Under the pieces are notes generated by a model. That model saw only the letters and a program-made list of their open reading frames with translations. It did no database searches and had not been told where the DNA came from. This document shows positions 16,401-28,307 of a stretch of DNA of 37,388 nt, piece after piece (position 1 is the first letter of the stretch; each line of letters begins with the position of its first letter). A program made the translations under genes and the position numbers. The stretch lies in NCBI GenBank assembly GCA_028281605.1, contig JANQJO010000040.1, positions 1-37,388 on the forward strand. Direction: 5' to 3'. The DNA comes from Pseudomonadales bacterium (GTDB taxonomy: Bacteria > Pseudomonadota > Gammaproteobacteria > Pseudomonadales > JANQJO01).

Positions 16401-16967
16401 ATGATTAGAACAAGATGTTTAGTATTTCTTTTGAGTCTATTTTCTTTTTCTGTATTTGCTGAAAATGTTGGGGATGTTGTCGTGCCGAATCAGCTCAGAG
16501 TCGGTGATGAGACTTTGATTTTAAATGGTGCTGGTATTAGAACTAAGTTTTGGGTAGAAGTGTATGTTGGCGCTTTGTATTTAAGGCAAAAGAGTAATGA
16601 TTGGCATGCGATTATTGATGAGCTTGAAGAACCTATGGCAATTCGTTTGTACATTACTTCTAATAAAGTGACGGCAAAAAAGATGGAAGATGCCACTCGT
16701 GTTGGTTTTGAGAAGTCGACTAAGGGGGACATAGAACCGATAAAAAGTGATATTGATCATTTTGTTGGTATGTTTAAGCGTGATATTAAAGTCGGGGATT
16801 ATTATGATATTAAGTATATCCCAGGTAAGGGTATTGTCGCTTATTATAATGGTGAATATGTGACTACAACACCTGGAAGTGCAATGAAGCAAGCTCTGTT
16901 TGGTATTTGGCTATCGGATAATCCTGTGCAAAAGAATTTGAAGAAAGCCATGCTTGGAACTAAGTAG
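16401..16967 (+). CDS. Exported chalcone-isomerase-like protein
   Basis: 188 residues from the ATG at 16401, preferred because AGGTGA (16387-16392) lies 8 nt upstream; a GTG at 16389 is in frame but overlaps that site. A Sec signal peptide (about residues 1-20, ending SVFA) predicts a periplasmic protein. The rest fits the bacterial chalcone isomerase-like family: GDETLILNGAGIRTKFWVEV followed by YVGALYL, then a central helical part and a C-terminal ALFGIWLSDNP motif. Bacterial members are not flavonoid enzymes; ligand binding of fatty acids or similar molecules has been proposed for the fold. It stands alone between mobile-element scraps and is convergent with proB. Confidence 0.85.
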   Translation: MIRTRCLVFLLSLFSFSVFAENVGDVVVPNQLRVGDETLILNGAGIRTKFWVEVYVGALYLRQKSNDWHAIIDELEEPMAIRLYITSNKVTAKKMEDATRVGFEKSTKGDIEPIKSDIDHFVGMFKRDIKVGDYYDIKYIPGKGIVAYYNGEYVTTTPGSAMKQALFGIWLSDNPVQKNLKKAMLGTK

Positions 16968-17039
16968 TGTCTGATAGGAAGCAACATTCAGATAACCCAT
17001 TTAGGCGGAATACAATAGTTCTAAATTAACCACCAAATG

Positions 17040-17098
17040 ATTGAAGTTGCGTACGATGTTTATAGATGGTCTCTAAGCAAGCGATTTTTGACAGAGCC
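17040..17098. repeat. Degraded right end of the GGCTTTGTCAAAA element family
   Basis: ATTGAAGTTGCGTACGATGT onward (17040-17061) matches 16135-16156 at 21 of 22 positions. It is followed by TTTTTGACAGAGCC (17085-17098), a mutated copy of the terminal repeat. The distance between the two blocks is shorter than in the element at 15769-16242. The remnant abuts the proB stop codon, and no left partner is visible nearby. Confidence 0.5.
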
Positions 17099-19416
<2,318 letters not shown>

Positions 19417-19461
19417 TCACACAGGTCAAGGGCTGATCAAGACTGATTATGTAATCATGAG

Positions 19462-19725
19462 TTAGGGGGCTGTTGGTAACACACTTACTACTTTGCGTTT
19501 GGGATAGCCTTTTAATTCAAATTTTACATGCCCATCAACTTTAGCAAATAAAGTATGGTCACGGCCTATTCCTACACCCAAACCAGGGCGAAACCGTGTA
19601 CCACGCTGTCTCACTATAATAGTTCCAGGCTGAACCAATTGACCACCAAATCTTTTAACACCCAGACGCTTAGATTGAGAATCGCGTCCATTACGGGTAC
19701 TACCGCCTGCTTTTTTATGGGCCAT
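19462..19725 (-). CDS. rpmA: Ribosomal protein bL27
   Basis: 87 residues. Starts [20 protein letters not shown], the invariant bL27 N-terminus that reaches towards the peptidyl transferase centre. [15 protein letters not shown] and GRDHTLFA follow. There is no Firmicutes-type cleavable N-terminal extension. It lies 55 bp downstream of rplU. Confidence 0.99.
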   Translation of the reverse strand: MAHKKAGGSTRNGRDSQSKRLGVKRFGGQLVQPGTIIVRQRGTRFRPGLGVGIGRDHTLFAKVDGHVKFELKGYPKRKVVSVLPTAP

Positions 19726-19780
19726 CTCTAAAATTCCTATATAATCAATATATTATTTAAAAATAATGCATAATCAAATC

Positions 19781-20092
19781 TTAGCCAGCAATACTTGTTA
19801 TTTTCACTTCAGTAAACCACTGGCGATGTCCCATGGTTTTACGGTGATGTTTACGACGACGAAATTTAACAATACGCACTTTCTTCCCGCGAGCATGACT
19901 CATTATTTCAGCGGTCACTTTACAATTCTCTATATAAGGAGCACCAACGGTAGTATCCCCTTCACGTGAAAACAAAAGTACCTTATCAAACTCAAGTGTT
20001 TCACCAGCATCACCACTGATACGCTCTAAGCGCAAACGTTGCCCCTCTTTAACTTTATGTTGCTTACCACCACTCTCTATAATTGCATACAT
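19781..20092 (-). CDS. rplU: Ribosomal protein bL21
   Basis: 103 residues, the standard length. [18 protein letters not shown] and a C-terminal [16 protein letters not shown] (basic RNA-binding part) identify it. It is the first gene of the rplU-rpmA-obg-proB transcript, with AGGAGG 12 nt upstream of the ATG, a longer spacing than usual. A near-consensus promoter lies about 50-80 bp upstream. Confidence 0.99.
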   Translation of the reverse strand: MYAIIESGGKQHKVKEGQRLRLERISGDAGETLEFDKVLLFSREGDTTVGAPYIENCKVTAEIMSHARGKKVRIVKFRRRKHHRKTMGHRQWFTEVKITSIAG

Positions 20093-20143
20093 ATGCCTAA
20101 TATACCTCCTAAACCCTCACCCCTTCACGGAAAAAATCAAGAA

Positions 20144-20172
20144 ATTATATCTGCAAGTACCTACCATTGCAA
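20144..20172 (-). promoter_or_regulatory. Sigma70-type promoter of rplU-rpmA-obg-proB
   Basis: On the minus strand TTGCAA (20172-20167) and a perfect TATAAT (20149-20144) are separated by exactly 17 bp. The predicted start gives a 5' leader of about 45 nt ahead of rplU, with an AGGAGG ribosome site. Confidence 0.7.
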
Positions 20173-20272
20173 GCATGAGACATCGTAAACTCCCCATTTA
20201 AATTGAGTTTGGATGATGTAGTTGGGTTAATGTCATTGTGTGGCCTTAATATCAGCCATCAAACTGTTCATA

Positions 20273-20319
20273 ATTGGGTACTGACTGTTTAACCCTATAT
20301 TAAACAGTCAGTACCCAAT
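20273..20319. repeat. Perfect 20-bp hairpin
   Basis: AATTGGGTACTGACTGTTTA plus the next base pairs with 20300-20319, giving 20-bp arms without mismatch around a 7-nt loop. It lies between the divergent rplU promoter and the type I secretion genes. No T-run follows on either strand, so it is not a standard terminator. It could be a large operator, an attachment-like site or the end of a lost element. Confidence 0.7.
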
Positions 20320-20453
20320 CAAGTAGTGCTCCGATCTTGATAAAATAAATACCCGACACCAAAAGGGACTTATGCTAAAGTAGCACTCTGAATTTATATT
20401 TGTGACAAGTAAAATAACATATAAACCACTTTTTTCACTTGATTCAAGCCGTT

Positions 20454-22157
20454 ATGAAACACTCAAACACTCCAAACACCACCTCCACAACCTTATCAAT
20501 CAAGCACTTCATGCCCATCATCGGTTTTTCACTGATTATCAATAGCCTGTATCTGACTGGCCCTTTATTTATGATGCAGGTATATGATCGTGTATTAGCC
20601 AGCGCCAACATTCCCACCCTGATTGCCCTATTATTGATTGTCCTAATACTCTATGCCTTTTTTGGAACATTAGAGTATATTCGCACCCAAGTCCTAGTCT
20701 CTCATGGCGAAGCAGCAACTGAATCTTTAGCCCAAAAAGCTTATCATATTTGCATGCTTGAACGAACAATTCCAGAGCCCAACAAAGAAAAACTCAATGC
20801 TCTTGAAGAAGTTTCAACTCTGCGTGCGTTTTTAATTTCACCTACATTTTCAGCTTTATTTGACCTGCCTTGGTCGCCCATTTTCCTCTTTTTCGTGTTC
20901 AGTTTACACCCTGGGCTTGGCAGCATTGCCTTAATAGCAACATTTATTCTAACTATATTAGCAATTATTAATGAACGCCTGTCTCGCAAAACCATTGAAA
21001 GCGCCTCAGCCTCTACTCAAGCAGCCCATCAAAGCGCCCTAACAGCCCAACGCAATGCTACAACTTTACTGGCCAATGGAATGCTACAATCTTTTGGAAA
21101 AACTTGGCAACAAGCCGATCACACTGCACGCAGAAAAAGCATCGATGCAAGCACTATCAATAGCAGTTTCTCAACTCTAACCAAAACATTACGTTTAGCC
21201 ATCCAGTCCATCATGTTAGGTGCAGGAGCTTATTTTGTGATTCAAGGGGAAATGAGCCCCGGAGGCATTATCGCTGGCTCTATTACTTTTGCACGTGCTC
21301 TGGCTCCTTTGGAGCAATTACTGGGCAACTTCTCACAACTTGTGAATGCTCGTAGCAGCTGGAAACACATTAAACAATGGCAACAAGCGAAAATCGATGA
21401 TACAGACAAGGAAACCCTCCCCCCCCCTAAAAAGACATTGGAAGTTTCAAAGCTAACTATCATTGCACCTCACACCAAAACTGCAATTTTAAAAAACATC
21501 AACTTTTCACTCTCTGCAGGCGATATTCTTGGTATCAGTGGACCCAGTGGATGCGGTAAATCAACACTGGCCAAGGCATTGACCAATACTTTACCCGCCA
21601 ATTTAGGTAAAGTATGCCTAGATGGAGCTGAGCTCAACCAATGGCCACGAGAAACTCTTGGGGCTTACATCGGCTACCTACCTCAGGAAATTGAATTGTT
21701 TGACGGGACCATCGCACAAAATATCGCTCGCTTCAACGAACAAGACAATTTCAATGCCATCTTAAAAGCCAGTCAAATGGCTGATACACACAAACTAATT
21801 TTATCTTTACCTGAAGGGTATAATACACGCCTTGGTATCCAGGGGATGGCTCTTTCAGCCGGTCAACGTCAACGTATTGCTTTAGCACGCGCGCTTTACG
21901 GAGATCCATTCCTAATCATTCTGGATGAACCCAACTCTAATTTGGACCGCGCTGGTGATGAAGCCATCACTCATACTTTACAAACGTTAAAACAAAATAA
22001 ATGCATTACTGTTATGATTGTACATCGACCCAATACTTTAACCTTAGCCAATAAATTATTAATCATGGCAGAGGGAGAGGTTAAAGCCTTTGGCCCACCA
22101 GAATCCATTATGCAAGCAGCTAAAGCAAAAAAAACAATGCCTGTAGCATTGACTTAA
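20454..22157 (+). CDS. Type I secretion ABC transporter, PrtD-like
   Basis: About 567 residues from the ATG at 20454; an in-frame TTG 15 nt upstream is an alternative, and neither has a clear ribosome site. The N-terminal ~300 residues are an ABC exporter membrane domain with several hydrophobic helices and no C39 peptidase-like domain, as in PrtD/AprD exporters of repeat-containing toxins and proteases. The nucleotide-binding domain has Walker A GPSGCGKST (363-371), signature LSAGQRQ (467-473) and Walker B FLIILDE (486-492). It would form the inner-membrane engine of a type I system with the HlyD-like protein that follows 8 bp later. No substrate or outer-membrane TolC gene is in the window. 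Confidence 0.93.
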   Translation: MKHSNTPNTTSTTLSIKHFMPIIGFSLIINSLYLTGPLFMMQVYDRVLASANIPTLIALLLIVLILYAFFGTLEYIRTQVLVSHGEAATESLAQKAYHICMLERTIPEPNKEKLNALEEVSTLRAFLISPTFSALFDLPWSPIFLFFVFSLHPGLGSIALIATFILTILAIINERLSRKTIESASASTQAAHQSALTAQRNATTLLANGMLQSFGKTWQQADHTARRKSIDASTINSSFSTLTKTLRLAIQSIMLGAGAYFVIQGEMSPGGIIAGSITFARALAPLEQLLGNFSQLVNARSSWKHIKQWQQAKIDDTDKETLPPPKKTLEVSKLTIIAPHTKTAILKNINFSLSAGDILGISGPSGCGKSTLAKALTNTLPANLGKVCLDGAELNQWPRETLGAYIGYLPQEIELFDGTIAQNIARFNEQDNFNAILKASQMADTHKLILSLPEGYNTRLGIQGMALSAGQRQRIALARALYGDPFLIILDEPNSNLDRAGDEAITHTLQTLKQNKCITVMIVHRPNTLTLANKLLIMAEGEVKAFGPPESIMQAAKAKKTMPVALT

Positions 22158-22165
22158 CACGATAT

Positions 22166-23482
22166 ATGACCATGCTAATCGACACTGATCAAAGCTCACC
22201 TTTTGAGAACCGTAAATCAAAATTTGAAAAGCTAGGCTTTGCGGTCAGCCTGTTTTTTTGCATCGCAATCATAGGTTCATCAGCTACCATTCAAATTTCA
22301 GGAGCAGTATTAACAGCGGGTAATATTATTCAAACAGGTGAAAATAAAAGTGTACAGCACCCTGATGGTGGGCCTGTTGCAAGAATCCTCATTGAAAATG
22401 GATCAGTAGTGAACGAAGGTGACACTTTAATTATATTAGATGATGCCAATATTACGGCTCAGAAAAAACTGCTGAGTAAGCGTAAACTTGAACTCAGGCT
22501 TAGTTTAGATCGGCTACGAGCACTCGAAAAACACCAAGATATCGACTTTTACAGTAGCAATTACCAATATGTTCAAACCACTTATCCAGAAATTGTGGCA
22601 CGACAAACCTCACTTTTCTCAGCTCAAAAAGAACGTTTTTTAAAAACACAGCAACAGCTACAAACCCGGATTATGGGTTTAAGCGAGGAACTAACAGCCC
22701 TAAAAAAACAAATTAAGACCAGTAAACAGCAACTAAATTTTCTAGATCAATCTATCACAGACATCAGTGAGCTGTACGCAGAACGGTTGGTATCCAAATC
22801 ACGACTAACCACATTACAAAGAGAGAAAATCGCTGTACTTACAGAAATAGATGCGCTTAATCTATCTAAAGCAAGGGCTGCTAATGCATTACACGATGCC
22901 AAACATCAACTATCAGTTACCAAAAAGGAAAATCAAGAGGCTCTGTGGCTAGAAATAGATACGACAACTAACGAATACTCTGAGACACTACAGTCTTTAG
23001 CTGCAACTAACGATGCATTTTCTCGACTAGTAGTAACAGCACCGGCCAGTGGGAGAATACATGAATTAGCCGTAAAAAATATCGACGCTGTGGTTTCACC
23101 AGGGCAAGTTATTATGCAAATTGTGCCAGCCTCAGCAAAACCTGTGGTCAATGCTCGGGTAGCGCCGCTTGATATTGAGCAAGTTTACGTTAAACAAGAA
23201 GCTCGCATTCGTTTTGATTCCTTTGATGCCAATACAACCCCTGAAATCAAAGGCATTGTAACTCGGGTCTCACCAGACACCAGCACAGATGAAACCACTG
23301 GTGAGATTTATTACTCAGTTATTGTAACGCTACCCGAGACTGAAATCGAAAAAATCAATCAACCACAAATCATTGCTGGTTTACCCGTTTCTGTGATGTT
23401 GACTACCAACAGCCGCTCTATTTTGAGCTACTTGACAAAACCAATTACAAGTAAAATGTTTGAAGCGTTTCGGGATGGATAA
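22166..23482 (+). CDS. Type I secretion membrane fusion protein, HlyD family
   Basis: 438 residues. One N-terminal transmembrane helix (about 27-48) follows a short cytoplasmic segment. Then come the lipoyl/biotinyl half-motif (SVQHPDGGPVARILIENGSV onward), a long coiled coil (about 105-265), the second lipoyl half (VTAPASGRIHELAVKNIDAV onward) and a beta-barrel region. That order is diagnostic of HlyD/PrtE adaptors bridging the ABC exporter to TolC. It is almost contiguous with the exporter gene. A second in-frame ATG 6 nt downstream is an equally possible start. Confidence 0.95.
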   Translation: MTMLIDTDQSSPFENRKSKFEKLGFAVSLFFCIAIIGSSATIQISGAVLTAGNIIQTGENKSVQHPDGGPVARILIENGSVVNEGDTLIILDDANITAQKKLLSKRKLELRLSLDRLRALEKHQDIDFYSSNYQYVQTTYPEIVARQTSLFSAQKERFLKTQQQLQTRIMGLSEELTALKKQIKTSKQQLNFLDQSITDISELYAERLVSKSRLTTLQREKIAVLTEIDALNLSKARAANALHDAKHQLSVTKKENQEALWLEIDTTTNEYSETLQSLAATNDAFSRLVVTAPASGRIHELAVKNIDAVVSPGQVIMQIVPASAKPVVNARVAPLDIEQVYVKQEARIRFDSFDANTTPEIKGIVTRVSPDTSTDETTGEIYYSVIVTLPETEIEKINQPQIIAGLPVSVMLTTNSRSILSYLTKPITSKMFEAFRDG

Positions 23483-23527
23483 CGGTGGCTGTGTCGCAAA
23501 CGGAGGTCATGGGTATAGTCAGTAAAA

Positions 23528-24712
23528 TCACTGCAATTTATAGTAATCCATTAAAATTTGGGCGACTTCAGGCCGAGAAAACTCAGGAGGTGGAGCAATA
23601 CCATCTGATAGCATTTTTCTTACTTTGGTTCCAGATAATAAAATAAAGTCTTCTGGCTTGTGATCAGGCGCATCTCGCATCATGACGACACGATTAAGTT
23701 TGTTTGACCAAGCAGTATGATCTGCACGGTAAATCTGAATTTCCAGCGCACCTTTCGGAACATGGGTATCGAATATGGTTTGCGCATCGAATGCACCATA
23801 GTAATCTCCAACGCCCGCGTGATCACGACCGACAATTAGATGAGTACAACCACAGTTTTGTCTAAACACAGCATGAAGGACAGCTTCACGGGGGCCTGCA
23901 TAAAGCATGTCAAAACCGTATCCCGTAATCTTAACAGTGTTTGGGGGGAAATACGTTTCCACCATCTTACGAATTGCTGCATCACGAACATACGCAGGAA
24001 TATCGCCTGGCTTCAGCTTGCCCAGTAACATGTGAATGAGAATACCGTCGGTATTCAAATCTTTCATCGCCATTCGGCACAGCTCTTCATGTGCTCGGTG
24101 CATCGGGTTCCGGGTTTGGAAAGCAACCACTTTTTCCCACCCACTTTCGGAAATCGCTTCACGAATCTCAACTGCTGTGCGGAATGTATCAGGAAAATCC
24201 TTTTCAAAGTAAGAGAAGTTTAAGACATGAATCGGCCCAGACAAAAACACGTTACCCAATGCATGAAAAGCAGCTACGCCAGGATGTGCTTTGTCGAGTG
24301 TGCCGAAAATCTCTTCGATTATTTCAGAGACTTCATTGTCGCTAGCAATATCAATACCATCAACCTCCATCACTGCAATAACAGGATTATTTTCCACATT
24401 AGGGTCTTTCAGTGCGATGCGCTGACCAGGTTCAATACCTCTCGCGCTCGGAACAATATTCACAATAGGTACAGGCCAAAATAATCCATCAGTGGTTTTC
24501 AAAATTTTAGCAACACTGCGTGCATCAGCCAAATTCATGTAACCAGATAGTGGAGTGAAGTAACCAGCTCCAAGCATTACTGCGTTTGCTGCCGCAGCGG
24601 AGCTAATCAATATGGAAGGGAGGCTTTCTGCTTCAACGATTAACGCATTGCGTTTTGCGTCATCGTAGACAAATAGTGGTTTTAAATCGTCAGATGCATG
24701 TGGTTTGATCAT
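23528..24712 (-). CDS. sat: Sulfate adenylyltransferase (ATP sulfurylase), homomeric Sat type
   Basis: 394 residues. Interconverts ATP plus sulfate and APS plus pyrophosphate. The N-terminal PUA-like domain is followed by the catalytic domain with QTRNPMHRAH (199-208) and GRDHAGVG (295-302), both intact. No APS kinase domain is fused. Most gammaproteobacteria that only assimilate sulfate use CysDN, whereas the Sat form is typical of sulfur oxidisers, where it runs towards ATP. Without aprAB or dsr genes in the window the direction cannot be decided. A GGAG lies about 12 nt before the ATG. It is monocistronic here, divergent from tkt and convergent with the secretion genes. Confidence 0.96.
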   Translation of the reverse strand: MIKPHASDDLKPLFVYDDAKRNALIVEAESLPSILISSAAAANAVMLGAGYFTPLSGYMNLADARSVAKILKTTDGLFWPVPIVNIVPSARGIEPGQRIALKDPNVENNPVIAVMEVDGIDIASDNEVSEIIEEIFGTLDKAHPGVAAFHALGNVFLSGPIHVLNFSYFEKDFPDTFRTAVEIREAISESGWEKVVAFQTRNPMHRAHEELCRMAMKDLNTDGILIHMLLGKLKPGDIPAYVRDAAIRKMVETYFPPNTVKITGYGFDMLYAGPREAVLHAVFRQNCGCTHLIVGRDHAGVGDYYGAFDAQTIFDTHVPKGALEIQIYRADHTAWSNKLNRVVMMRDAPDHKPEDFILLSGTKVRKMLSDGIAPPPEFSRPEVAQILMDYYKLQ

Positions 24713-25183
24713 TGTGTTTTTTCAACTCCAATTCATTACCTGAATAGTATATTACGTTCTCGAGATTAATTAATCAATTTCATCTTAAATATTGATTTAC
24801 TCATCGCATCTCCTGATTACTTGTAGCCTCTCATGTTCAAAGGTTAACTCTTTTCACTCTTCCTCCATACGGATTCTTTCTTGAATTCTTCATATATATA
24901 CCCGTCTACCGATATGTTAATACTTATTCATAATACACTTCTTTTCGTCAAATTTAGTATATCACTTTGCACACAAGAATAGTTTACATAATATGTTTTT
25001 ATGATCTGTTTTGTTCATATTATAGACGGGTTAAAGCATCAATATTCACACATATCGATTTTCATTTGATGTCTGGTCGTGCATGAGCGACAATACCGTA
25101 CCTTTTTTCACCAAAAGCAGTTTATATAAAAAGTGCTCTCTTTCTGTTTTAGACGCACTCAAATGCACAAGGAGATCAAAACA
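24713..25183. other. AT-rich divergent regulatory region sat / tkt
   Basis: 471 bp without a gene. A 9-bp inverted pair, ACCCGTCTA (24900-24908) and TAGACGGGT (25025-25033), brackets the centre. A TATAAT on the minus strand (25026-25021) overlaps the edge of the right half and could be a -10 box for sat, though its -35 is weak. A shared regulator binding both halves is possible but unproven. Confidence 0.4.
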
Positions 25184-27208
25184 ATGCCTGCAGCGCTGGA
25201 AATGGCTAATGCTATTCGAGCTCTTAGTATGGATGCTGTTGAGAAAGCTCAATCGGGGCATCCTGGCGCACCTATGGGAATGGCCGATATTGCTCAGGTG
25301 CTTTGGCATGAGTCTTTTAATCATAATCCTGCTAATCCAAATTGGCCGAATCGAGACCGTTTTATTTTGTCGAATGGGCATGGCTCTATGTTGCTTTATG
25401 CTTTACTGCACTTGACTGGCTACGATCTCAGTTTGGAAGATATTAAACAGTTTCGACAATTGCATTCAAAAACTCCAGGGCATCCAGAATACGACATGAC
25501 TCCTGGAGTTGAAACAACGACGGGTCCTCTTGGTCAGGGTTTGGCTAATGGGGTGGGTATGGCGTTGGCTGAACGATTATGTGGTGCTTATTTTAATCGT
25601 CCAGGTTTTGATATGCTCAACCATTATACGTATGTCTTTGTTGGCGATGGTTGTTTAATGGAAGGTATTTCACATGAAGTGTGTTCTCTGGCCGGAACCT
25701 TGGCGCTCGGCAAGCTTATTGTCTTTTATGATGACAATGGTATTTCCATTGATGGCGCTGTTTCCGGCTGGTTCCGTGATGATACGCCGAAACGATTCGA
25801 AGCTTATGGATGGCATGTGGTATCTAAAGTAAATGGCCATGATCCGCAGGAAATCAAAGCAGCATTAGCTATGGCGCAGGCCCAAAAAGACCAACCTAGC
25901 TTAATTTGTTGTCAAACCATTATAGGTTATGGTGCGCCTAACAAACAAGGTAGTGCTGATGTGCACGGTAAGGCATTGGGGGAAGAAGAAATAAACGCTG
26001 CTAGGGGCCACTTGAACTGGCAACATCCGGGCTTTACTGTGCCAGAGGCATTATATGCCGCATGGGATGCTCGTCAAGCAGGTGCTGAGAAAGAACAAAA
26101 TTGGATGCAACTGTTGGATCAATATAGGCAGGCGCACCCGGCCTTAGCTGCAGAGTTTACGCTGCGTTTGATTGAGAAAAAGCTACCCGATTCTTGGTCG
26201 CAAACGGTTGTTACTTTGCTTAATAATTTGGATAACATCGATGAAAGTCTTGCTACTCGTCAAGCTTCGGGACAGTGTTTGGAAATTTTGGGTCCAGCAC
26301 TGCCGGAATTGATGGGTGGTTCAGCTGATTTGACTGGCTCAAATAACACGCTTTGGACGGATGCAGGTGATGCTCAAAAAAGTGCGACAGGTCGGTATTT
26401 ATATTACGGAGTAAGAGAGTTTGGGATGTCGGCCATAATGAATGGGATGGCTTTATATGGGGGAGTTATTCCTTATGGTGGTACTTTTTTAGTTTTTTCA
26501 GATTATGCGCGTAATGCGGTGCGTCTGTCTGCATTGATGAAACAACGGGTCATATATGTTTACAGTCATGATTCTATTGGATTAGGAGAGGATGGACCTA
26601 CACATCAACCTGTAGAGCATTTGGCAAGCCTGCGCGTTATTCCTCAATTGTCAGTTTGGCGACCAGCCGATGCTTATGAAACTGCCGTGGCTTGGCAGGC
26701 TGCTATTGAACGAATAGATGGGCCTACGAGTTTAATTTTATCTCGCCAGGCGCTACCTGTTTTAAAACGAACCAAAGAACAAAAGCAAGTTATTTCTAGG
26801 GGTGCTTATATTGTCTTGGAGAAGAGTAAAAAAGCACCACCTGATTTAATTATTATTGCGACTGGATCTGAGGTCAATTTAGCGGTTGCTGCTGGTATGT
26901 GTTTGCTTGAAGAAGGTCACGCTGTGAGAGTGATTTCCATGCCGTCAGTTGATACGTTTGAGCGTCAGGATGCTGAATATCGTTTGTCTATTCTGCCGAT
27001 AGAAGTTAAAGCTCGTATCGCAGTGGAAGCAGGTAGTACTGATTATTGGCGCAAGTACGTGGGTTTAGAAGGTATAGTGGTTGGTTTGGATCGTTTTGGT
27101 GAATCTGCACGAGGGGATGAGTTGTTCGAATATTTTGGAATTAATGAAGATACGGTAGTTGCTGCAGGCAGAAGGTTATTAGCTCAATTTGAAGCAGGCA
27201 TTTCCTAG
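25184..27208 (+). CDS. tkt: Transketolase
   Basis: 674 residues from the ATG at 25184, chosen because AAGGAGA (25169-25175) lies 8 nt upstream and transketolases begin near this point; an upstream TTG in frame lacks support. Transfers two-carbon units in the pentose phosphate or Calvin pathway using thiamine diphosphate. [12 protein letters not shown], the ThDP motif starting GDGCLMEG and running to the DDNG segment, and the pyrimidine-domain block with [10 protein letters not shown] and [17 protein letters not shown] are all intact. First gene of a four-gene run with gap, pgk and fba; gap starts 23 bp after the stop. Confidence 0.98.
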   Translation: MPAALEMANAIRALSMDAVEKAQSGHPGAPMGMADIAQVLWHESFNHNPANPNWPNRDRFILSNGHGSMLLYALLHLTGYDLSLEDIKQFRQLHSKTPGHPEYDMTPGVETTTGPLGQGLANGVGMALAERLCGAYFNRPGFDMLNHYTYVFVGDGCLMEGISHEVCSLAGTLALGKLIVFYDDNGISIDGAVSGWFRDDTPKRFEAYGWHVVSKVNGHDPQEIKAALAMAQAQKDQPSLICCQTIIGYGAPNKQGSADVHGKALGEEEINAARGHLNWQHPGFTVPEALYAAWDARQAGAEKEQNWMQLLDQYRQAHPALAAEFTLRLIEKKLPDSWSQTVVTLLNNLDNIDESLATRQASGQCLEILGPALPELMGGSADLTGSNNTLWTDAGDAQKSATGRYLYYGVREFGMSAIMNGMALYGGVIPYGGTFLVFSDYARNAVRLSALMKQRVIYVYSHDSIGLGEDGPTHQPVEHLASLRVIPQLSVWRPADAYETAVAWQAAIERIDGPTSLILSRQALPVLKRTKEQKQVISRGAYIVLEKSKKAPPDLIIIATGSEVNLAVAAGMCLLEEGHAVRVISMPSVDTFERQDAEYRLSILPIEVKARIAVEAGSTDYWRKYVGLEGIVVGLDRFGESARGDELFEYFGINEDTVVAAGRRLLAQFEAGIS

Positions 27209-27231
27209 AAGTTTAAGATAGAGGCAGTCCT

Positions 27232-28284
27232 ATGACACTTCGTGTTGCGCTCAATGGGTTTGGACGTATTGGCCGAGGATTTTTTCGTGCTTGGCTTGAG
27301 CGCTTGCGTGCGGGTACACTCGTAGCAGAAACATTAGAAATTGTGGCTATTAATGATCAGGTGGATACGCAAAATTTAGCTTATTTGTTGCAATATGATA
27401 CTGTTTATGGGCGATGTGAGCATGTTGTGTGTAAGACTGAGAAAAATGACAGCGTACTTTGTGCGTACCTTGCTGCTGATAAGCAAGAGGTTTTGCGAAT
27501 TCCTTTGTTACAGCAGGCAAAGCTTGATGCTGGATGTTGGCAACAATTTGCTGCAGAATGGGTTGTAGAGGCGACGGGAGTGTATCGTGATCAAGAGGGA
27601 TTTGAAAAGCACCAGTGTGCAGGGGCCCAACGAGTTCTATTAACAGCACCTGCTGTTCAAACGTGTGATCTAACCGTTGTATATGGCATTAATCATCACT
27701 CTTTTGATGTTAGAGAACATTACTTTGTTTCCAATGCTTCGTGTACGACGCATGCGCTAGCAGTTGTATTAGCACCTTTATGGCGTGCTTTTAAATTTCA
27801 AGCAGTCACCATGACAGAATTGCATGCTTACACCCAGGATCAATGTCTGTTAGATAGCGTGCATGATAATTGGCGTCGAGGTCGAGCTGCGGCTTCTAAT
27901 ATGATTCCTACGCAAACAAGTGGTGATAAAACATTGGGCTTGGTATTGCCTGAGTTGCAAGAACGTATTCAAGGTTACTCCATGCGTGTTCCAGTACTTA
28001 ATGGAGCCTGTTTAGACTTGACCATACAATTTCCAAAGGCTGTTTCTGAATCGGAAATTATCGAAGCATTTCAATCCAGTAGTCAATCGAACTTGCAAGG
28101 TTTGCTGGCGTTAAATAAGGAGCCTTTGGTTTCTAGTGATTTTTGGGGTCATACAGCTTCTGCTATTGTGGACTTAACACAGATTCGAATTAATGGGTCC
28201 TTAGCGCAATTGTTAGTTTGGTATGATAATGAATGGGCATATGCTAACCGCTTGCTGGATTTTTTAGTATCAACGACTGAGTAA
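27232..28284 (+). CDS. gap: Glyceraldehyde-3-phosphate dehydrogenase
   Basis: 350 residues. The Rossmann loop GFGRIGRG (9-16) and an Asp in AINDQVD fit NAD use. The nucleophile C171 lies in SNASCTT and the general base H198 in ELHAYT; both are intact, and YDNEWAYANRLLDF closes the protein. The segment after the catalytic Cys reads CTTHALAV where most phosphorylating enzymes have CTTNCLAP, so the active-site helix is atypical. Erythrose-4-phosphate dehydrogenase is an alternative, but the tkt-gap-pgk context favours glycolytic or Calvin-type GAPDH. Confidence 0.94.
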   Translation: MTLRVALNGFGRIGRGFFRAWLERLRAGTLVAETLEIVAINDQVDTQNLAYLLQYDTVYGRCEHVVCKTEKNDSVLCAYLAADKQEVLRIPLLQQAKLDAGCWQQFAAEWVVEATGVYRDQEGFEKHQCAGAQRVLLTAPAVQTCDLTVVYGINHHSFDVREHYFVSNASCTTHALAVVLAPLWRAFKFQAVTMTELHAYTQDQCLLDSVHDNWRRGRAAASNMIPTQTSGDKTLGLVLPELQERIQGYSMRVPVLNGACLDLTIQFPKAVSESEIIEAFQSSSQSNLQGLLALNKEPLVSSDFWGHTASAIVDLTQIRINGSLAQLLVWYDNEWAYANRLLDFLVSTTE

Positions 28285-28307
28285 GATGAGGCGAGGTTAA
28301 AAAGCCT

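Larger units (their letters stand above)
20093..20453. other. Divergent intergenic region rplU / type I secretion genes
   Basis: 361 bp without a gene. It contains the rplU promoter (20144-20172) and the perfect hairpin (20273-20319). No convincing promoter for the rightward secretion genes is visible; TATGCT near 20373 is a weak -10 candidate only. Confidence 0.5.
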
